Shown piece after piece: positions 1 through 8,485 of a stretch of 64,000 nt of DNA; position 1 is the stretch's first letter, and every line of letters begins with the position of its first letter. The DNA lies in the NCBI GenBank assembly GCA_945865365.1, contig CAMBDL010000003.1, positions 47,949 through 111,948 of the forward strand, written 5' to 3'. Below the pieces are notes generated by a model. The model saw nothing but the letters and a program-made list of their open reading frames with translations, ran no database searches and had not been told where the DNA came from. The stretch is from Streptomyces griseus (GTDB taxonomy: Bacteria > Actinomycetota > Actinomycetes > Nanopelagicales > Nanopelagicaceae). Position numbers and translations under genes: made by a program.

Positions 1-1430
1 CCTGCCAGAATGAAGTGGATATTCATAAAAAGATGGCCCGCATAGCTCTGCATGAGGCTTCCAAATAAGTTTGTGAAGTACAGGGCAAAAATTGATCCAT
101 CAAAGAATGCCAGTGCAACTATTGGGTTAGTGTAAAAAACTGCCAACTTAGAGTGCAAGGTAGCTAGAAGCGTCCCACGCACACCTCGCTCATCTTTATT
201 TCGTCCTTGCGGCAGAGTTCTTAGCGCTAAAGTTATTGGCGCGCCTAATACGATGCCAATTGGCGCAATCATTCCTAAAATCATGTGAGCTACCATGTGA
301 TATGAAAATGCAAAGTGGGCATAGAGACCGAGACCACCACTTGTTGCAAAATCTATGGCAGCGATTCCACTGGCAAATGCGACTGTTCGCCCAACTGGCC
401 ACTTGTCACCACGTCGCGTAAGAACAACTACGCCCTTTATATATAAAGCAGCGGCAGTGACAAGTAGCCCTATCATTAAAGCATCTGGCTCATAACTCAT
501 AATTAATCGACTCCATGTTGGTGGTGGTGGAGTAGTGATTCCAGCCACTGCAATTGCAGGATCAAATTTTGGAGTTATAGGTCTAGTCGGTGCCTCGTTG
601 GAAGATAACCACACACCCATGGCAAGTGTTGTAATCATGATCAAGGCTTCAGCGAGAATTAAGCGTGCAAAAGCCTTCCAATCAATTGATTCACGATTTG
701 CCAAGTTCTTACGGTGCAGGTAGCCAATGGTGATGAGAATAGTTGTAGCAACAATTTTTGCTATTACTACGTAGGCATATGCGGTACTCCACGCCTCTTT
801 AAAATCTAGCCTTGCCCAGGCATTAACAGTGCCGCTGACTACAACAGCAATTACTGACCATAACGCTAATTGACTAAAGCGCGGCACGGCGATTGGGCGA
901 TCTTGTGGATCAAGCAGAGCAATCGAAATTATTCCACCAACCCACAGTGATAATCCAACAACGTGGATTACTAGTGAGCCTATTGCTAATCCATGCGACC
1001 CGCTGGATTCTGCATGGCTTTGAAAAACCGGAGCAACTAAGCCAACTAACGAGAGAATGAGAAGAAAAATGGTGGCCAGAATATGCCGGATTCGGAGTGC
1101 AAAAAACGCTACTAAAAGTGCAACGACAACTTCAAATAAAAGATACTGCCCGAGAGTAATTTGTGTTACGAATGAACGCAGCACTGTCGGATCAAGTGCA
1201 ACAGATATTGATTGACCTAGAATATTTGCAAGGGTAAAGAGAATTACACCGATTGTTCCTAGTGCCCACATAAGCGCAGAACCCCACAGCAAGCGCCTGA
1301 GTTTTAAAGACGAAGTTGAGAGCTTGCCTTCGTGATCTAGAAGTAAAAACCCCATTGAAAGTAAAGTTCCAATTGTTGCAAAGCTGCCGAGTAAAGACAG
1401 GTACTTAAAAATTGTGGAAAATGCGATCAT
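1..1430 (-). CDS. CopD/CtaG fusion membrane protein (3' end outside window)
   Basis: I translated this frame by hand; it stays open from the ATG at 1430 to the left edge, giving about 476 residues without the C-terminus. The N-terminal part is a string of hydrophobic helices like the copper-resistance CopD domain. After a Pro/Thr-rich linker comes a second helical block resembling CtaG of the caa3 oxidase assembly family, with conserved His in HMVAHM and in the HLFMNIHF stretch at the edge. Actinobacteria commonly carry this CopD-CtaG fusion, thought to move copper across the membrane for cytochrome oxidase assembly. It overlaps the upstream CopC-like gene by an ATGA junction (1427-1430), so translation is probably coupled. 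Family assignment is confident; transported species and role are inferred from the family. Confidence 0.85.
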   Translation of the reverse strand, partial: MIAFSTIFKYLSLLGSFATIGTLLSMGFLLLDHEGKLSTSSLKLRRLLWGSALMWALGTIGVILFTLANILGQSISVALDPTVLRSFVTQITLGQYLLFEVVVALLVAFFALRIRHILATIFLLILSLVGLVAPVFQSHAESSGSHGLAIGSLVIHVVGLSLWVGGIISIALLDPQDRPIAVPRFSQLALWSVIAVVVSGTVNAWARLDFKEAWSTAYAYVVIAKIVATTILITIGYLHRKNLANRESIDWKAFARLILAEALIMITTLAMGVWLSSNEAPTRPITPKFDPAIAVAGITTPPPPTWSRLIMSYEPDALMIGLLVTAAALYIKGVVVLTRRGDKWPVGRTVAFASGIAAIDFATSGGLGLYAHFAFSYHMVAHMILGMIAPIGIVLGAPITLALRTLPQGRNKDERGVRGTLLATLHSKLAVFYTNPIVALAFFDGSIFALYFTNLFGSLMQSYAGHLFMNIHFILA

Positions 1431-1948
1431 CGATCTCTAAAGAGCTTTCGCGCATATAAAGAGAGCCCGATAAGCATGATGAAAGCGATAATAAGAATAA
1501 AGATTATAAAAACATTAGTACCCCAGCTACTACTTGCCGGCGTTTGTGACTTGGTAGGGGTTGGAGTTGGTTCACTTGGTGAAATCACACTTGGTGCTGA
1601 AAAGTTAAATGTAAAAGAGCCCTCTAACGCAGCATCGCCCTCAGAATAGAGTAGATAGCTAACTCGATAGATTCCGGTGAGAGTGAGTGAACTTAATCCG
1701 ACAGTTGCGCTCACACCATCAACCATGATTGTTCCATCATCAACGCGAGTGCCTTCTGGATCAGTGACTATTAACTCATTTGCATCTGGCAATAGCGCAA
1801 TTTGTGTCGTAAGAGTTACTGAAGTGGGCGCAGATGTAAGACTAGAGCCGCTGATGGGATTGGTCGTAATTAAGGAGTTTGCAGTTGCACTTGCCATACC
1901 AAAGTATGCAAAAACAATCAGAAAAGCCGAGATCCGCTTAATTTTCAT
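1427..1948 (-). CDS. CopC-like secreted/anchored domain protein lacking the usual copper ligands
   Basis: 173 residues: signal peptide, an Ig-like CopC beta domain (about 24-120), a Pro/Ser/Thr linker and one C-terminal transmembrane helix with a basic tail. This is the usual architecture of Gram-positive CopC proteins next to CopD. I start it at the ATG at 1948, six bases after AGGAG, rather than at the GTG three bases upstream. In copper-binding CopC the mature protein begins with His, and a second site carries Asp and His in a DGHP-like motif before GxFxF. Here the mature start is ANSL and the second motif reads YSEGDAALEGSF, so neither His is present. The fold and context say copper; the residues say it may not bind Cu(II) in the classical way. 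Confidence 0.8.
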   Translation of the reverse strand: MKIKRISAFLIVFAYFGMASATANSLITTNPISGSSLTSAPTSVTLTTQIALLPDANELIVTDPEGTRVDDGTIMVDGVSATVGLSSLTLTGIYRVSYLLYSEGDAALEGSFTFNFSAPSVISPSEPTPTPTKSQTPASSSWGTNVFIIFILIIAFIMLIGLSLYARKLFRDR

Positions 1949-2048
1949 CACAAACTCCTGCCTTTCTAGCCTCGATTCGCACCTATCGTCTCACTTCTTT
2001 AGACTTGCTTTCTACCCCCGCTAGGGTGCAATTCAGATCGGAGCAAGG

Positions 2049-2282
2049 ATGCCTACATATCAATATGCATGCAACACCTGTGCCCATGAGTTCGAGGCCA
2101 TCCAATCCTTCTCTGATGATTCGCTGACGCACTGCCCGCAGTGTCAGGGGGAGATCAGAAAGGTTTATACCGCTGTTGGGGTAGTTTTTAAAGGTTCAGG
2201 ATTTTATAAAACAGATTCAGTAGTAAATAAAACAACGACACCTACCCCAGCGCCTACGCCTCCGGCGCCAAAGACTGATTAA
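2049..2282 (+). CDS. FmdB-family zinc ribbon protein
   Basis: 77 residues. The first ~45 form an FmdB/CxxC-CxxC regulatory-type zinc ribbon: MPTYQYAC, then CNTC and CPQC, followed by the family's GVVFKGSGFYKTD ending. The tail is a Pro/Thr-rich disordered segment. These small proteins are widespread in actinobacteria and their function is unresolved, although named after a putative formamidase regulator. The start is supported by GGAG a few bases upstream and a TAGGGT -10-like hexamer at 2022-2027. Its stop codon overlaps the stop of the opposite-strand micro-ORF by three bases. Confidence 0.85.
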   Translation: MPTYQYACNTCAHEFEAIQSFSDDSLTHCPQCQGEIRKVYTAVGVVFKGSGFYKTDSVVNKTTTPTPAPTPPAPKTD

Positions 2283-2395
2283 TCCTCGTGATGCGGTGGT
2301 TTATCTGACTTAATTTCTTCTTCGCGCCGAGCTTGTTCGGCAGCTGCTTCGGGGTCGATCTCGTCTGAAGTAACTGAAGGGAAGAGATCGCTCAT
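2279..2395 (-). CDS. Acidic micro-protein, 38 aa, leaderless
   Basis: A 38-codon frame begins MSDLFPSV and ends KPPHHED. It is highly charged (Glu/Asp-rich, one RREEE run), with no transmembrane segment or signal. I do not recognise a family. Support for its being real: TAGAAT sits exactly six bases before the ATG, the same spacing seen at many other genes here, and the frame ends flush against fmdB (stop codons overlap). It is divergent from the MMPL gene. The composition suggests a soluble, probably disordered peptide. Confidence 0.5.
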   Translation of the reverse strand: MSDLFPSVTSDEIDPEAAAEQARREEEIKSDKPPHHED

Positions 2396-2401
2396 ATCAA
2401 T

Positions 2402-2407
2402 ATTCTA
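2402..2407 (-). promoter_or_regulatory. -10 element (TAGAAT), leaderless promoter of the 38-aa micro-protein
   Basis: TAGAAT followed by six bases and then ATG at 2395; no Shine-Dalgarno. It partly overlaps the 10-bp palindrome CTAGCGCTAG at 2405-2414, which lies between this gene and the divergent MMPL gene. Confidence 0.5.
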
Positions 2408-2429
2408 GCGCTAGTGGAGGAAGTACGTC

Positions 2430-4535
2430 GTGTTTGAGAATTTAGGTAAGTTCATTGTTAGGCGCAGCAAGGTAGTGCTTCTGCTATTTGTTCTAATGAC
2501 TTTATTTGCAGGTGGAGTTGGCTCCCTTGTATTTGGAACTCTCGATAGTGGTGGCTATTCCGATAAAAACAGTGAGTCCGCCAAAGCCACTGAATACATC
2601 ATCAATAAATTCAATGTCCAAGAGCCAATTGTTACTCTGGTGGTTGATTCAACAATTGGTGTCAATGATCCAGGCGTTGCCACAAAAGCTGCCGCCCTAG
2701 AACAAGAGATTCTTAACGTCCAGGGAGTTTCAAAGACATTCTCTTACTGGTCTACCGGTGGTGCTTCTACAATGCGATCGACCGATGGCAAAGCTGGCTT
2801 CATTCTAGTTTATGCCGATTTAAAAGCCGATGACTGGGATGGATTCCAATCTCTGGGAAATAGCATTCAATCGCGCTTTGATGGTAAGTACAAAGGTCTC
2901 GACGTATATGCCGGGGGTGCTGGCGTCATTACCCACGCAATTAACCACAAGATTGAAAAAGATTTACTCCTTGCAGAATTTATTGCAATTCCACTTACTT
3001 TTCTCCTTTTGCTCTTTGTCTTTGGTGCCATGGTCGCATCGGCAATGCCACTTTTTGTTGGCGTGAGTGCAATCTTGGGCTCGTTCCTCCTTATATTTTT
3101 AATTAGCCAATTCACGAGCGTGAGCGTCTTTGCTTTGAACCTCATTACCGGTCTTGGATTAGGTCTTGGAATCGATTATGCGCTACTGATGGTCAATCGT
3201 TTTCGTGAAGAGCTTCATCACGGTAAAAGCGTTGAAGATTCGGTGGTTATCACCGTTGCAACTGCGGGAAAGACGGTCTTTTATTCAGGACTCACTGTTC
3301 TGGTTACGATGGCATCAATGTTATTTTTTCCACTCGATTTTTTGAAGTCCTTTGGTTACGCTGGTATCGCAGTAATTTCAATGGCAATAATCGGTGCAGT
3401 ATGTGCACTTCCCGCACTTTTAGCTTTGCTAGGTGAAAAAGTTGATAAGGGTGTCGTTCGAAGAAGTGCAATTACTCCTAAGGAAGATGGTCGTTGGGCT
3501 CAGACTGCGCGAACCGTTATGCGCCGTCCAATTCCAGTGGTGGTCGCTGCAGTGACAATCCTTGGAATCATGGCACTGCCTGTGCTCAATATCGCTTTTG
3601 CCCAGATTGATTCTCGCGTTTTACCCGCAACTGATCGTGCCGCGATTTCTTCACAAGTGATTGAGACTCGCTTCGATGGCTTAGTAGGAAGCCCCATAGA
3701 GGTTGTAGTGCCTAATGGTGTTGGCCAGGAAAGTGAAATCTCAAGCTTTCTTAACAGAGTAAAAAATGTAGATGGCATCGTACGAGTAGGTGCAATTGAA
3801 ACTTATGGCAGAGATATTCGCGTTCAAGTTATTTCATCTATCGCATCACGTAGCACTGCATCAGAGAGAGTTATCCATGAGATTCGCGCCTTGGATAAAC
3901 CAAGTGGAACCCTTATTGGAGGCTCAGCAGCCGACTTTACCGATTCACAAGATGGTATTGCAAGCAAACTTCCCTTTGCATTAGGTTGGATTGCACTGAC
4001 GGTCTTGATTTTAATCTTTATCTTTACGGGCTCAATCATCCTTCCATTTAAGGCAATAATCCTCAATGCTCTCTCGTTATGCGCCACATTAGGTGTAATC
4101 ACATGGATATTTATCGACGGCCATTTAAAGTGGCTCGTTGGTGATTTCACAGTTACGGGTACTTTAGATACGGGCTCTGTGATCCTAGTTGCTGTTGTTG
4201 TGTTTGGACTTTCAATGGACTACGAACTATTTCTACTCTCACGTATTCGCGAAGAGCATCTGAGCGGTAAGAGTAATGTTGAATCTGTTGCCGTTGGCTT
4301 ACAGCGTTCGGCCCGAATTATTACTGCCGCTGCACTTCTCTTAGCTGCTGTCTTTGCAACTTTTGTAACAAGTGGTGTTACCTCGATTAAAATGCTCGGT
4401 TTTGGTGTTGCACTTGCAGTTCTACTTGATGCAACATTGGTTCGTGCATTATTGGTGCCAGCACTTATGCGCTTATTTGGTGAACGTAACTGGTGGGCGC
4501 CAGAGTGGATGCAGCGCTTTACCTTAAAACACTAA
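2430..4535 (+). CDS. MMPL-family RND transporter
   Basis: 701 residues with the duplicated MMPL/RND layout: one helix, a large extracytoplasmic loop, five helices, then the same again. Each half carries the Asp-Tyr pair typical of the proton-relay helices: D249-Y250 in GLGIDYALLM and D597-Y598 in LSMDYELFLL. Each is followed by a basic NRFREE/SRIREE segment. Actinobacterial homologues export lipids or other envelope molecules using the proton motive force; the substrate here cannot be read from sequence. The start is GTG with GGAGG nine bases upstream (2416-2420). It stands alone: the next feature is a tRNA on the other strand one base after the stop. Confidence 0.9.
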   Translation: MFENLGKFIVRRSKVVLLLFVLMTLFAGGVGSLVFGTLDSGGYSDKNSESAKATEYIINKFNVQEPIVTLVVDSTIGVNDPGVATKAAALEQEILNVQGVSKTFSYWSTGGASTMRSTDGKAGFILVYADLKADDWDGFQSLGNSIQSRFDGKYKGLDVYAGGAGVITHAINHKIEKDLLLAEFIAIPLTFLLLLFVFGAMVASAMPLFVGVSAILGSFLLIFLISQFTSVSVFALNLITGLGLGLGIDYALLMVNRFREELHHGKSVEDSVVITVATAGKTVFYSGLTVLVTMASMLFFPLDFLKSFGYAGIAVISMAIIGAVCALPALLALLGEKVDKGVVRRSAITPKEDGRWAQTARTVMRRPIPVVVAAVTILGIMALPVLNIAFAQIDSRVLPATDRAAISSQVIETRFDGLVGSPIEVVVPNGVGQESEISSFLNRVKNVDGIVRVGAIETYGRDIRVQVISSIASRSTASERVIHEIRALDKPSGTLIGGSAADFTDSQDGIASKLPFALGWIALTVLILIFIFTGSIILPFKAIILNALSLCATLGVITWIFIDGHLKWLVGDFTVTGTLDTGSVILVAVVVFGLSMDYELFLLSRIREEHLSGKSNVESVAVGLQRSARIITAAALLLAAVFATFVTSGVTSIKMLGFGVALAVLLDATLVRALLVPALMRLFGERNWWAPEWMQRFTLKH

Positions 4536-4536
4536 G

Positions 4537-4609
4537 TGTCCCCGGCGGGAGTTGAACCTGCGACCTACCGCTTAGGAGGCGGTTGCTCTATCCACTGAGC
4601 TACGGGGAC
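4537..4609 (-). tRNA. tRNA-Arg (anticodon CCU)
   Basis: A complete cloverleaf can be drawn: acceptor GTCCCCG/CGGGGAC with discriminator A, D-stem GCTC/GAGC, anticodon stem ACCGC/GCGGT with loop CTCCTAA, 5-base variable loop, and T-loop TTCAACT. The anticodon CCT reads AGG. The 3' CCA is not encoded. The T-stem GCAGG/CCCGC contains one central A-C mismatch; the other stems are paired. Confidence 0.93.
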
Positions 4610-4701
4610 CTACATAGAGGGCAATCTTGTCATGGATTAATCCCCACATTAGACTCAAGAATCTAACGAAAAGGATGTTATTTCCTCATGAGAGGCCAAC
4701 A

Positions 4702-5928
4702 ATGAAAGCGCTAGTTATAGGCGCGGGCGGAGTTGGCGCAGCAATAGTCAATATCGCCTCACGCAAAAGCTTTATTACATCAATGGTGGTTGCAGATCGA
4801 ACTCTGTCTCGAGCCGAGGGCGCAGTAGCACGGGTCAAAGATTCACGTTTTTCTGCCGCTGAAGTCAACGCCGCAGAGTTAGAAGATCTGCGCGCCTTAA
4901 TCCGAAAAGTCAAGCCTGACGTTGTTATCAATGCGGTGGATCCACGATTTGTTATGCCGATCTTTCTTGCATGTGAAATTGAAAATATTAATTACATTGA
5001 TATGGCCATGTCGCTGTCGCGTCCACACCCTCACTATCCAAACTCTGAAACTGGTGTAAAGCTAGGCGATGAACAGTTTGCGCGCGATTGGAACTGGAAA
5101 GAGCGCGATATCTTCGCCTTAGTCGGAATGGGCATTGAACCTGGTATGAGCGATGTCTTCGCCCGTTACGCGTCAGACCATCTCTTTAGCCGATTAGATT
5201 CAATAACAATTATGGATGGCTCTAATTTAACGGTGGAGGGCTACGACTTTGCCCCATCATTTTCAATTTGGACAACTATTGAAGAGTGTTTAAATCCACC
5301 ATTGGTTTGGGAGGACGGTCGCGGCTGGTTTACTACTGAACCATTTAGTGAAATCGAAATCTTTGACTTTCCGGAAGGAATTGGACCGGTCGAGTGTGTC
5401 AACGTAGAGCATGAAGAAGTAGTTTTGATTCCACAAAAAGTTGATGCTAAGAAAGTTAACTTCAAGTATGGCTTAGGCGCGCAGTTCATCACAACGTTGA
5501 AGACAATTCATATGTTAGGCATGGATCGCAAAGAGAGTGTTGATGTTCAGGGAATTTCAGTTTCACCGCGTGACTTGCTTGCAGCCTCGCTTCCAGATCC
5601 AGCAACCCTTGGCTCGCGTATGAAAGGTAAGACTTGTGCTGGTGCTTTAGTAAAGGGCCTCAATAAAGCGGGTCAACCCTATGCATGTTATTTGTATAAC
5701 GTCGTTGATAATGAGTGGTCAATGAAAAATTATGGAGATCAAGCCGTGGTCTGGCAGACCGCAATTAATCCAATTATTGCGATGGAGTTGATCCATACTG
5801 GAATCTGGAAACCCGAAGGTGTTGCAGGTCCAGAGTGGTTTGAGGCAAAGCCTTTCTTAGACTTACTAGAATCTTATGGAACTGAGTGGAAGATTCGCGA
5901 TGAGGATCCAGCTGGAATCGTTATTTAA
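4702..5928 (+). CDS. Saccharopine dehydrogenase-family oxidoreductase
   Basis: 408 residues. The N-terminus MKALVIGAGGVGAA is a Rossmann NAD(P)-binding motif; the rest matches the Lys9/saccharopine dehydrogenase and carboxynorspermidine synthase superfamily (VVINAVDPRFV, ALVGMGIEPGMSD). An upstream in-frame start would add 25 residues, but that extension overlaps nothing recognisable, whereas the ATG at 4702 has a purine-rich GAGAGG before it and puts the glycine motif at the N-terminus, as usual. The stop abuts the ATG of the GMC oxidoreductase (TAAATG), so the two are an operon, followed eight bases later by an SDR gene. The reaction is unknown: no lysine-degradation partner is visible and the context suggests a three-enzyme redox pathway. 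Confidence 0.8.
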   Translation: MKALVIGAGGVGAAIVNIASRKSFITSMVVADRTLSRAEGAVARVKDSRFSAAEVNAAELEDLRALIRKVKPDVVINAVDPRFVMPIFLACEIENINYIDMAMSLSRPHPHYPNSETGVKLGDEQFARDWNWKERDIFALVGMGIEPGMSDVFARYASDHLFSRLDSITIMDGSNLTVEGYDFAPSFSIWTTIEECLNPPLVWEDGRGWFTTEPFSEIEIFDFPEGIGPVECVNVEHEEVVLIPQKVDAKKVNFKYGLGAQFITTLKTIHMLGMDRKESVDVQGISVSPRDLLAASLPDPATLGSRMKGKTCAGALVKGLNKAGQPYACYLYNVVDNEWSMKNYGDQAVVWQTAINPIIAMELIHTGIWKPEGVAGPEWFEAKPFLDLLESYGTEWKIRDEDPAGIVI

Positions 5929-7599
5929 ATGAAGAGAGAGTTCGATGTACTCATCATCGGTTCTGGTTTTGGTGGCTCAGTCTCTGCCCTTCGCCTGCGT
6001 GAAAAGGGCTACAGCGTTGCAGTATTAGAGGCTGGACGCCGCTTTGAGGACAGAGATTTTCCTAAAACATCCTGGCGACTTCGCAAGTTTCTCTTTGCGC
6101 CAGCATTAGGTTGTTACGGGATCCAACGAATTCATGTTTTACCCGACGTTTTAGTTTTGGCGGGTGCTGGAGTCGGCGGCGGTTCATTGGTCTATGCAAA
6201 TACTTTGTATCAACCGGGCGACGAATACTTTAAAGACCCACACTGGTCAGGTATTACGGATTGGAAATCTGAACTAGAGCCTTGGTTTGACCAAGCACGA
6301 CGCATGCTAGGTGTTATAGAGAATCCTTACTTTTCTCCAAGTGATCGAGCCATGAAAGATGTTGCCGATGAGATGGGTGTGGGGCATACATTTCAAATGG
6401 CACCAGTGGGAATTTTTTTTGGAGAAGGTCAAGGTATCAAATCAGCCGATCCTTTCTTTGGTGGCGTGGGTCCTGAACGCAGTGGTTGTCAGCAATGTGG
6501 TGCATGCATGACTGGCTGTCAATTCAATGCAAAAAATACTTTGCCGAAGAATTATTTAGGATTAGCTGAATCTGCAGGTGCAAAGGTTTTCCCAATGACT
6601 ACCGTTAAGTCACTTAAGGAAAATGAAGATGCCACGTGGGAAATTAGTGCAGTAAAAACCAATGACCCATATGCAACGATAGTAAAATTTAAAGCAGATT
6701 ACGTGATAGTTGCTGCAGGCACTTTTAATACTCAGAAGCTTTTGCATGACATGAAGCGAAAAAATCTGCCAAAATTATCTGACCACCTTGGAAAGCTCTC
6801 GCGCACAAATAGTGAAGCCCTCACTGGCGCTATGATGAAGGACACCACAATAGATTTTAGCCAAGGTAGCGCAATTACTTCTTCATTCTTTCCTGATGAG
6901 CACACACACATTGAGCCCGTTCGCTATGGCAAGGGCAGCAACTTCATGGGGCTTATGCAAACAATTATGACTGAAGGTTACGATTCAAAAACTCGGCGCA
7001 GACATTGGTTAAAGCAGTTTGTAGCTAACCCGGCATTGCTTGGAAAGATTCTCAATGTGCGCCGTTGGAGTCAGCGCACTGTTATCGCTTTGACTATGCA
7101 AAATGTTGATTCATCTGTAACCGTGCGCGGCAAACGCGGGCTGTTTGGTTGGCGCTTAACCTCGACTAACGACCCTCTCAAACCTAACGCCACGTATATT
7201 CCTGCAGCTAATGAAGTAGTAAGGCGTATCGCCGAAAAACATGGTGGCATCGCTGGTGGCCATATTGGTGATTTGATCGATGCGCCTTTTACCGCTCACT
7301 TTGTGGGTGGCTGTGTCATTGGTGATACATCTGAAAATGGCGTCATTGATCCATACCATCGCGTATACAACTATCCGACTTTGCACATTATTGATGGCTC
7401 AACAATCACGGCTAACTTGGGAGTTAATCCATCGCTGACAATTACAGCCCAGGCCGAACGTGCAGTGTCGCTGTGGCCTAATAAAGGTGAGATAGATTTA
7501 CGTCCGGTGCAAGGCCAAGAATACAAGCGGTTATCCCCAACTGCTCCGCATAATCCCTTTGTTCCAAGCGGTGCAATTGGTCAACTAAAAATTAATTAG
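5929..7599 (+). CDS. GMC-family oxidoreductase (cholesterol oxidase/ChoD-like)
   Basis: 556 residues. FAD-binding GSGFGGSVSA lies at about 11-20, GAGVGGGSLVYAN at about 79-91, and the C-terminal GMC block contains GGCVIGDTSENGVID and DGSTITANLGVNPSLT. It resembles the ChoD-type cholesterol oxidase-like proteins of mycobacteria, a group often annotated as sterol oxidases without proof of substrate. Residues 187-197 read CQQCGACMTGC, a C-x2-C-x2-C-x3-C arrangement like a ferredoxin [4Fe-4S] site, followed by the family's AKNTLPKNYL. No signal peptide is visible, so it is probably cytosolic. It is the second gene of the operon with the saccharopine-dehydrogenase-like enzyme and the SDR. Confidence 0.82.
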   Translation: MKREFDVLIIGSGFGGSVSALRLREKGYSVAVLEAGRRFEDRDFPKTSWRLRKFLFAPALGCYGIQRIHVLPDVLVLAGAGVGGGSLVYANTLYQPGDEYFKDPHWSGITDWKSELEPWFDQARRMLGVIENPYFSPSDRAMKDVADEMGVGHTFQMAPVGIFFGEGQGIKSADPFFGGVGPERSGCQQCGACMTGCQFNAKNTLPKNYLGLAESAGAKVFPMTTVKSLKENEDATWEISAVKTNDPYATIVKFKADYVIVAAGTFNTQKLLHDMKRKNLPKLSDHLGKLSRTNSEALTGAMMKDTTIDFSQGSAITSSFFPDEHTHIEPVRYGKGSNFMGLMQTIMTEGYDSKTRRRHWLKQFVANPALLGKILNVRRWSQRTVIALTMQNVDSSVTVRGKRGLFGWRLTSTNDPLKPNATYIPAANEVVRRIAEKHGGIAGGHIGDLIDAPFTAHFVGGCVIGDTSENGVIDPYHRVYNYPTLHIIDGSTITANLGVNPSLTITAQAERAVSLWPNKGEIDLRPVQGQEYKRLSPTAPHNPFVPSGAIGQLKIN

Positions 7600-7606
7600 G
7601 AGAAAA

Positions 7607-8377
7607 ATGCAGAGCTGGGCATTAGTTACTGGAGCAACATCTGGAATTGGTGAGAGCTTTACTCGCCTACTTGCTGCAAACAATTACAACATTGTTTTAG
7701 TTGCACGAGATGTTAATCGCCTGAATGAACGGGCTCAAGCGCTGGAATCAAAGTTTGGAGTAAAGACCCAGATACTTCAAGCCGATTTGGCTACAGAAGT
7801 TGGGTGTGCACTGATCGAAGAATTTGTATTCAATAACCAGATCGATGTCTTAATCAACAATGCTGGCTTTGGAATCAATAAGTCATTCACCACCAGTGGC
7901 TTAGCGATCGAACAAGAGATGTTGAATGTCTTAGTACGCACGCCCATGCGCCTTATGCACTGCGTTCTACCTTCAATGAAGGCGCGTGACAAGGGAATCA
8001 TTATTAATGTCTCCTCCGTTGCAGGCTGGATCGCTGGAGGTACTTATAGTGCCTCGAAGTCATATCTGACGGTGCTCTCAGAGTCGCTTAATACCGAGCT
8101 TGCCGCTACAAAAATTCGTGTCAGCGCTTTGTGTCCCGGCTTTACTCGCACCGAGTTTCATCAAAGAGGCAGAATGTCGATGAAAGGCTTGCCAGTGTTC
8201 ATGTGGCTAGATGCCGATGCGCTAGTAGCCAAGTCATGGAGCGAGGCCCTGGCAGGTAAGGCGGTCTCGGTTCCAGGTTGGCAATATAAACTCCTGACAT
8301 TCATCATCTATTTACTGCCACGGCCATTTATTAGAAAAATAGGAATGAATGTGCGCGTTAAGCAGCGCACTCCTTGA
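7607..8377 (+). CDS. Short-chain dehydrogenase/reductase
   Basis: 256 residues, classical SDR: TGATSGIG at 8-15 (NADP(H)-type glycine motif with following VARD), NNAG at 84-87, catalytic Ser137, Tyr147 and Lys151 (YSASK). The C-terminal basic hydrophobic segment (LLTFIIYLLPRPFIRKIG) may associate with the membrane, as in DltE/YqjQ-like SDRs. AGGAG lies just before the ATG and the gene follows the GMC gene by seven bases, so it is the third member of the operon. Substrate unknown; ketone or aldehyde reduction linked to the oxidase is an inference. Confidence 0.85.
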   Translation: MQSWALVTGATSGIGESFTRLLAANNYNIVLVARDVNRLNERAQALESKFGVKTQILQADLATEVGCALIEEFVFNNQIDVLINNAGFGINKSFTTSGLAIEQEMLNVLVRTPMRLMHCVLPSMKARDKGIIINVSSVAGWIAGGTYSASKSYLTVLSESLNTELAATKIRVSALCPGFTRTEFHQRGRMSMKGLPVFMWLDADALVAKSWSEALAGKAVSVPGWQYKLLTFIIYLLPRPFIRKIGMNVRVKQRTP

Positions 8378-8485
8378 TTGGGTGAGCTGGATTCACCGCG
8401 ATTCTTAAGGTATGAGGCGATTTTAACAGGATATTTTCAGGCAAATTTCGCTACGATTGCTAAATACTAAGTGGAGGTTTTTATC

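Noticed and set aside
8383..8399. GGTGA-N7-TCACC hairpin after the SDR gene
   Set aside because: Only five base pairs and no T-tract; too weak to call a terminator.
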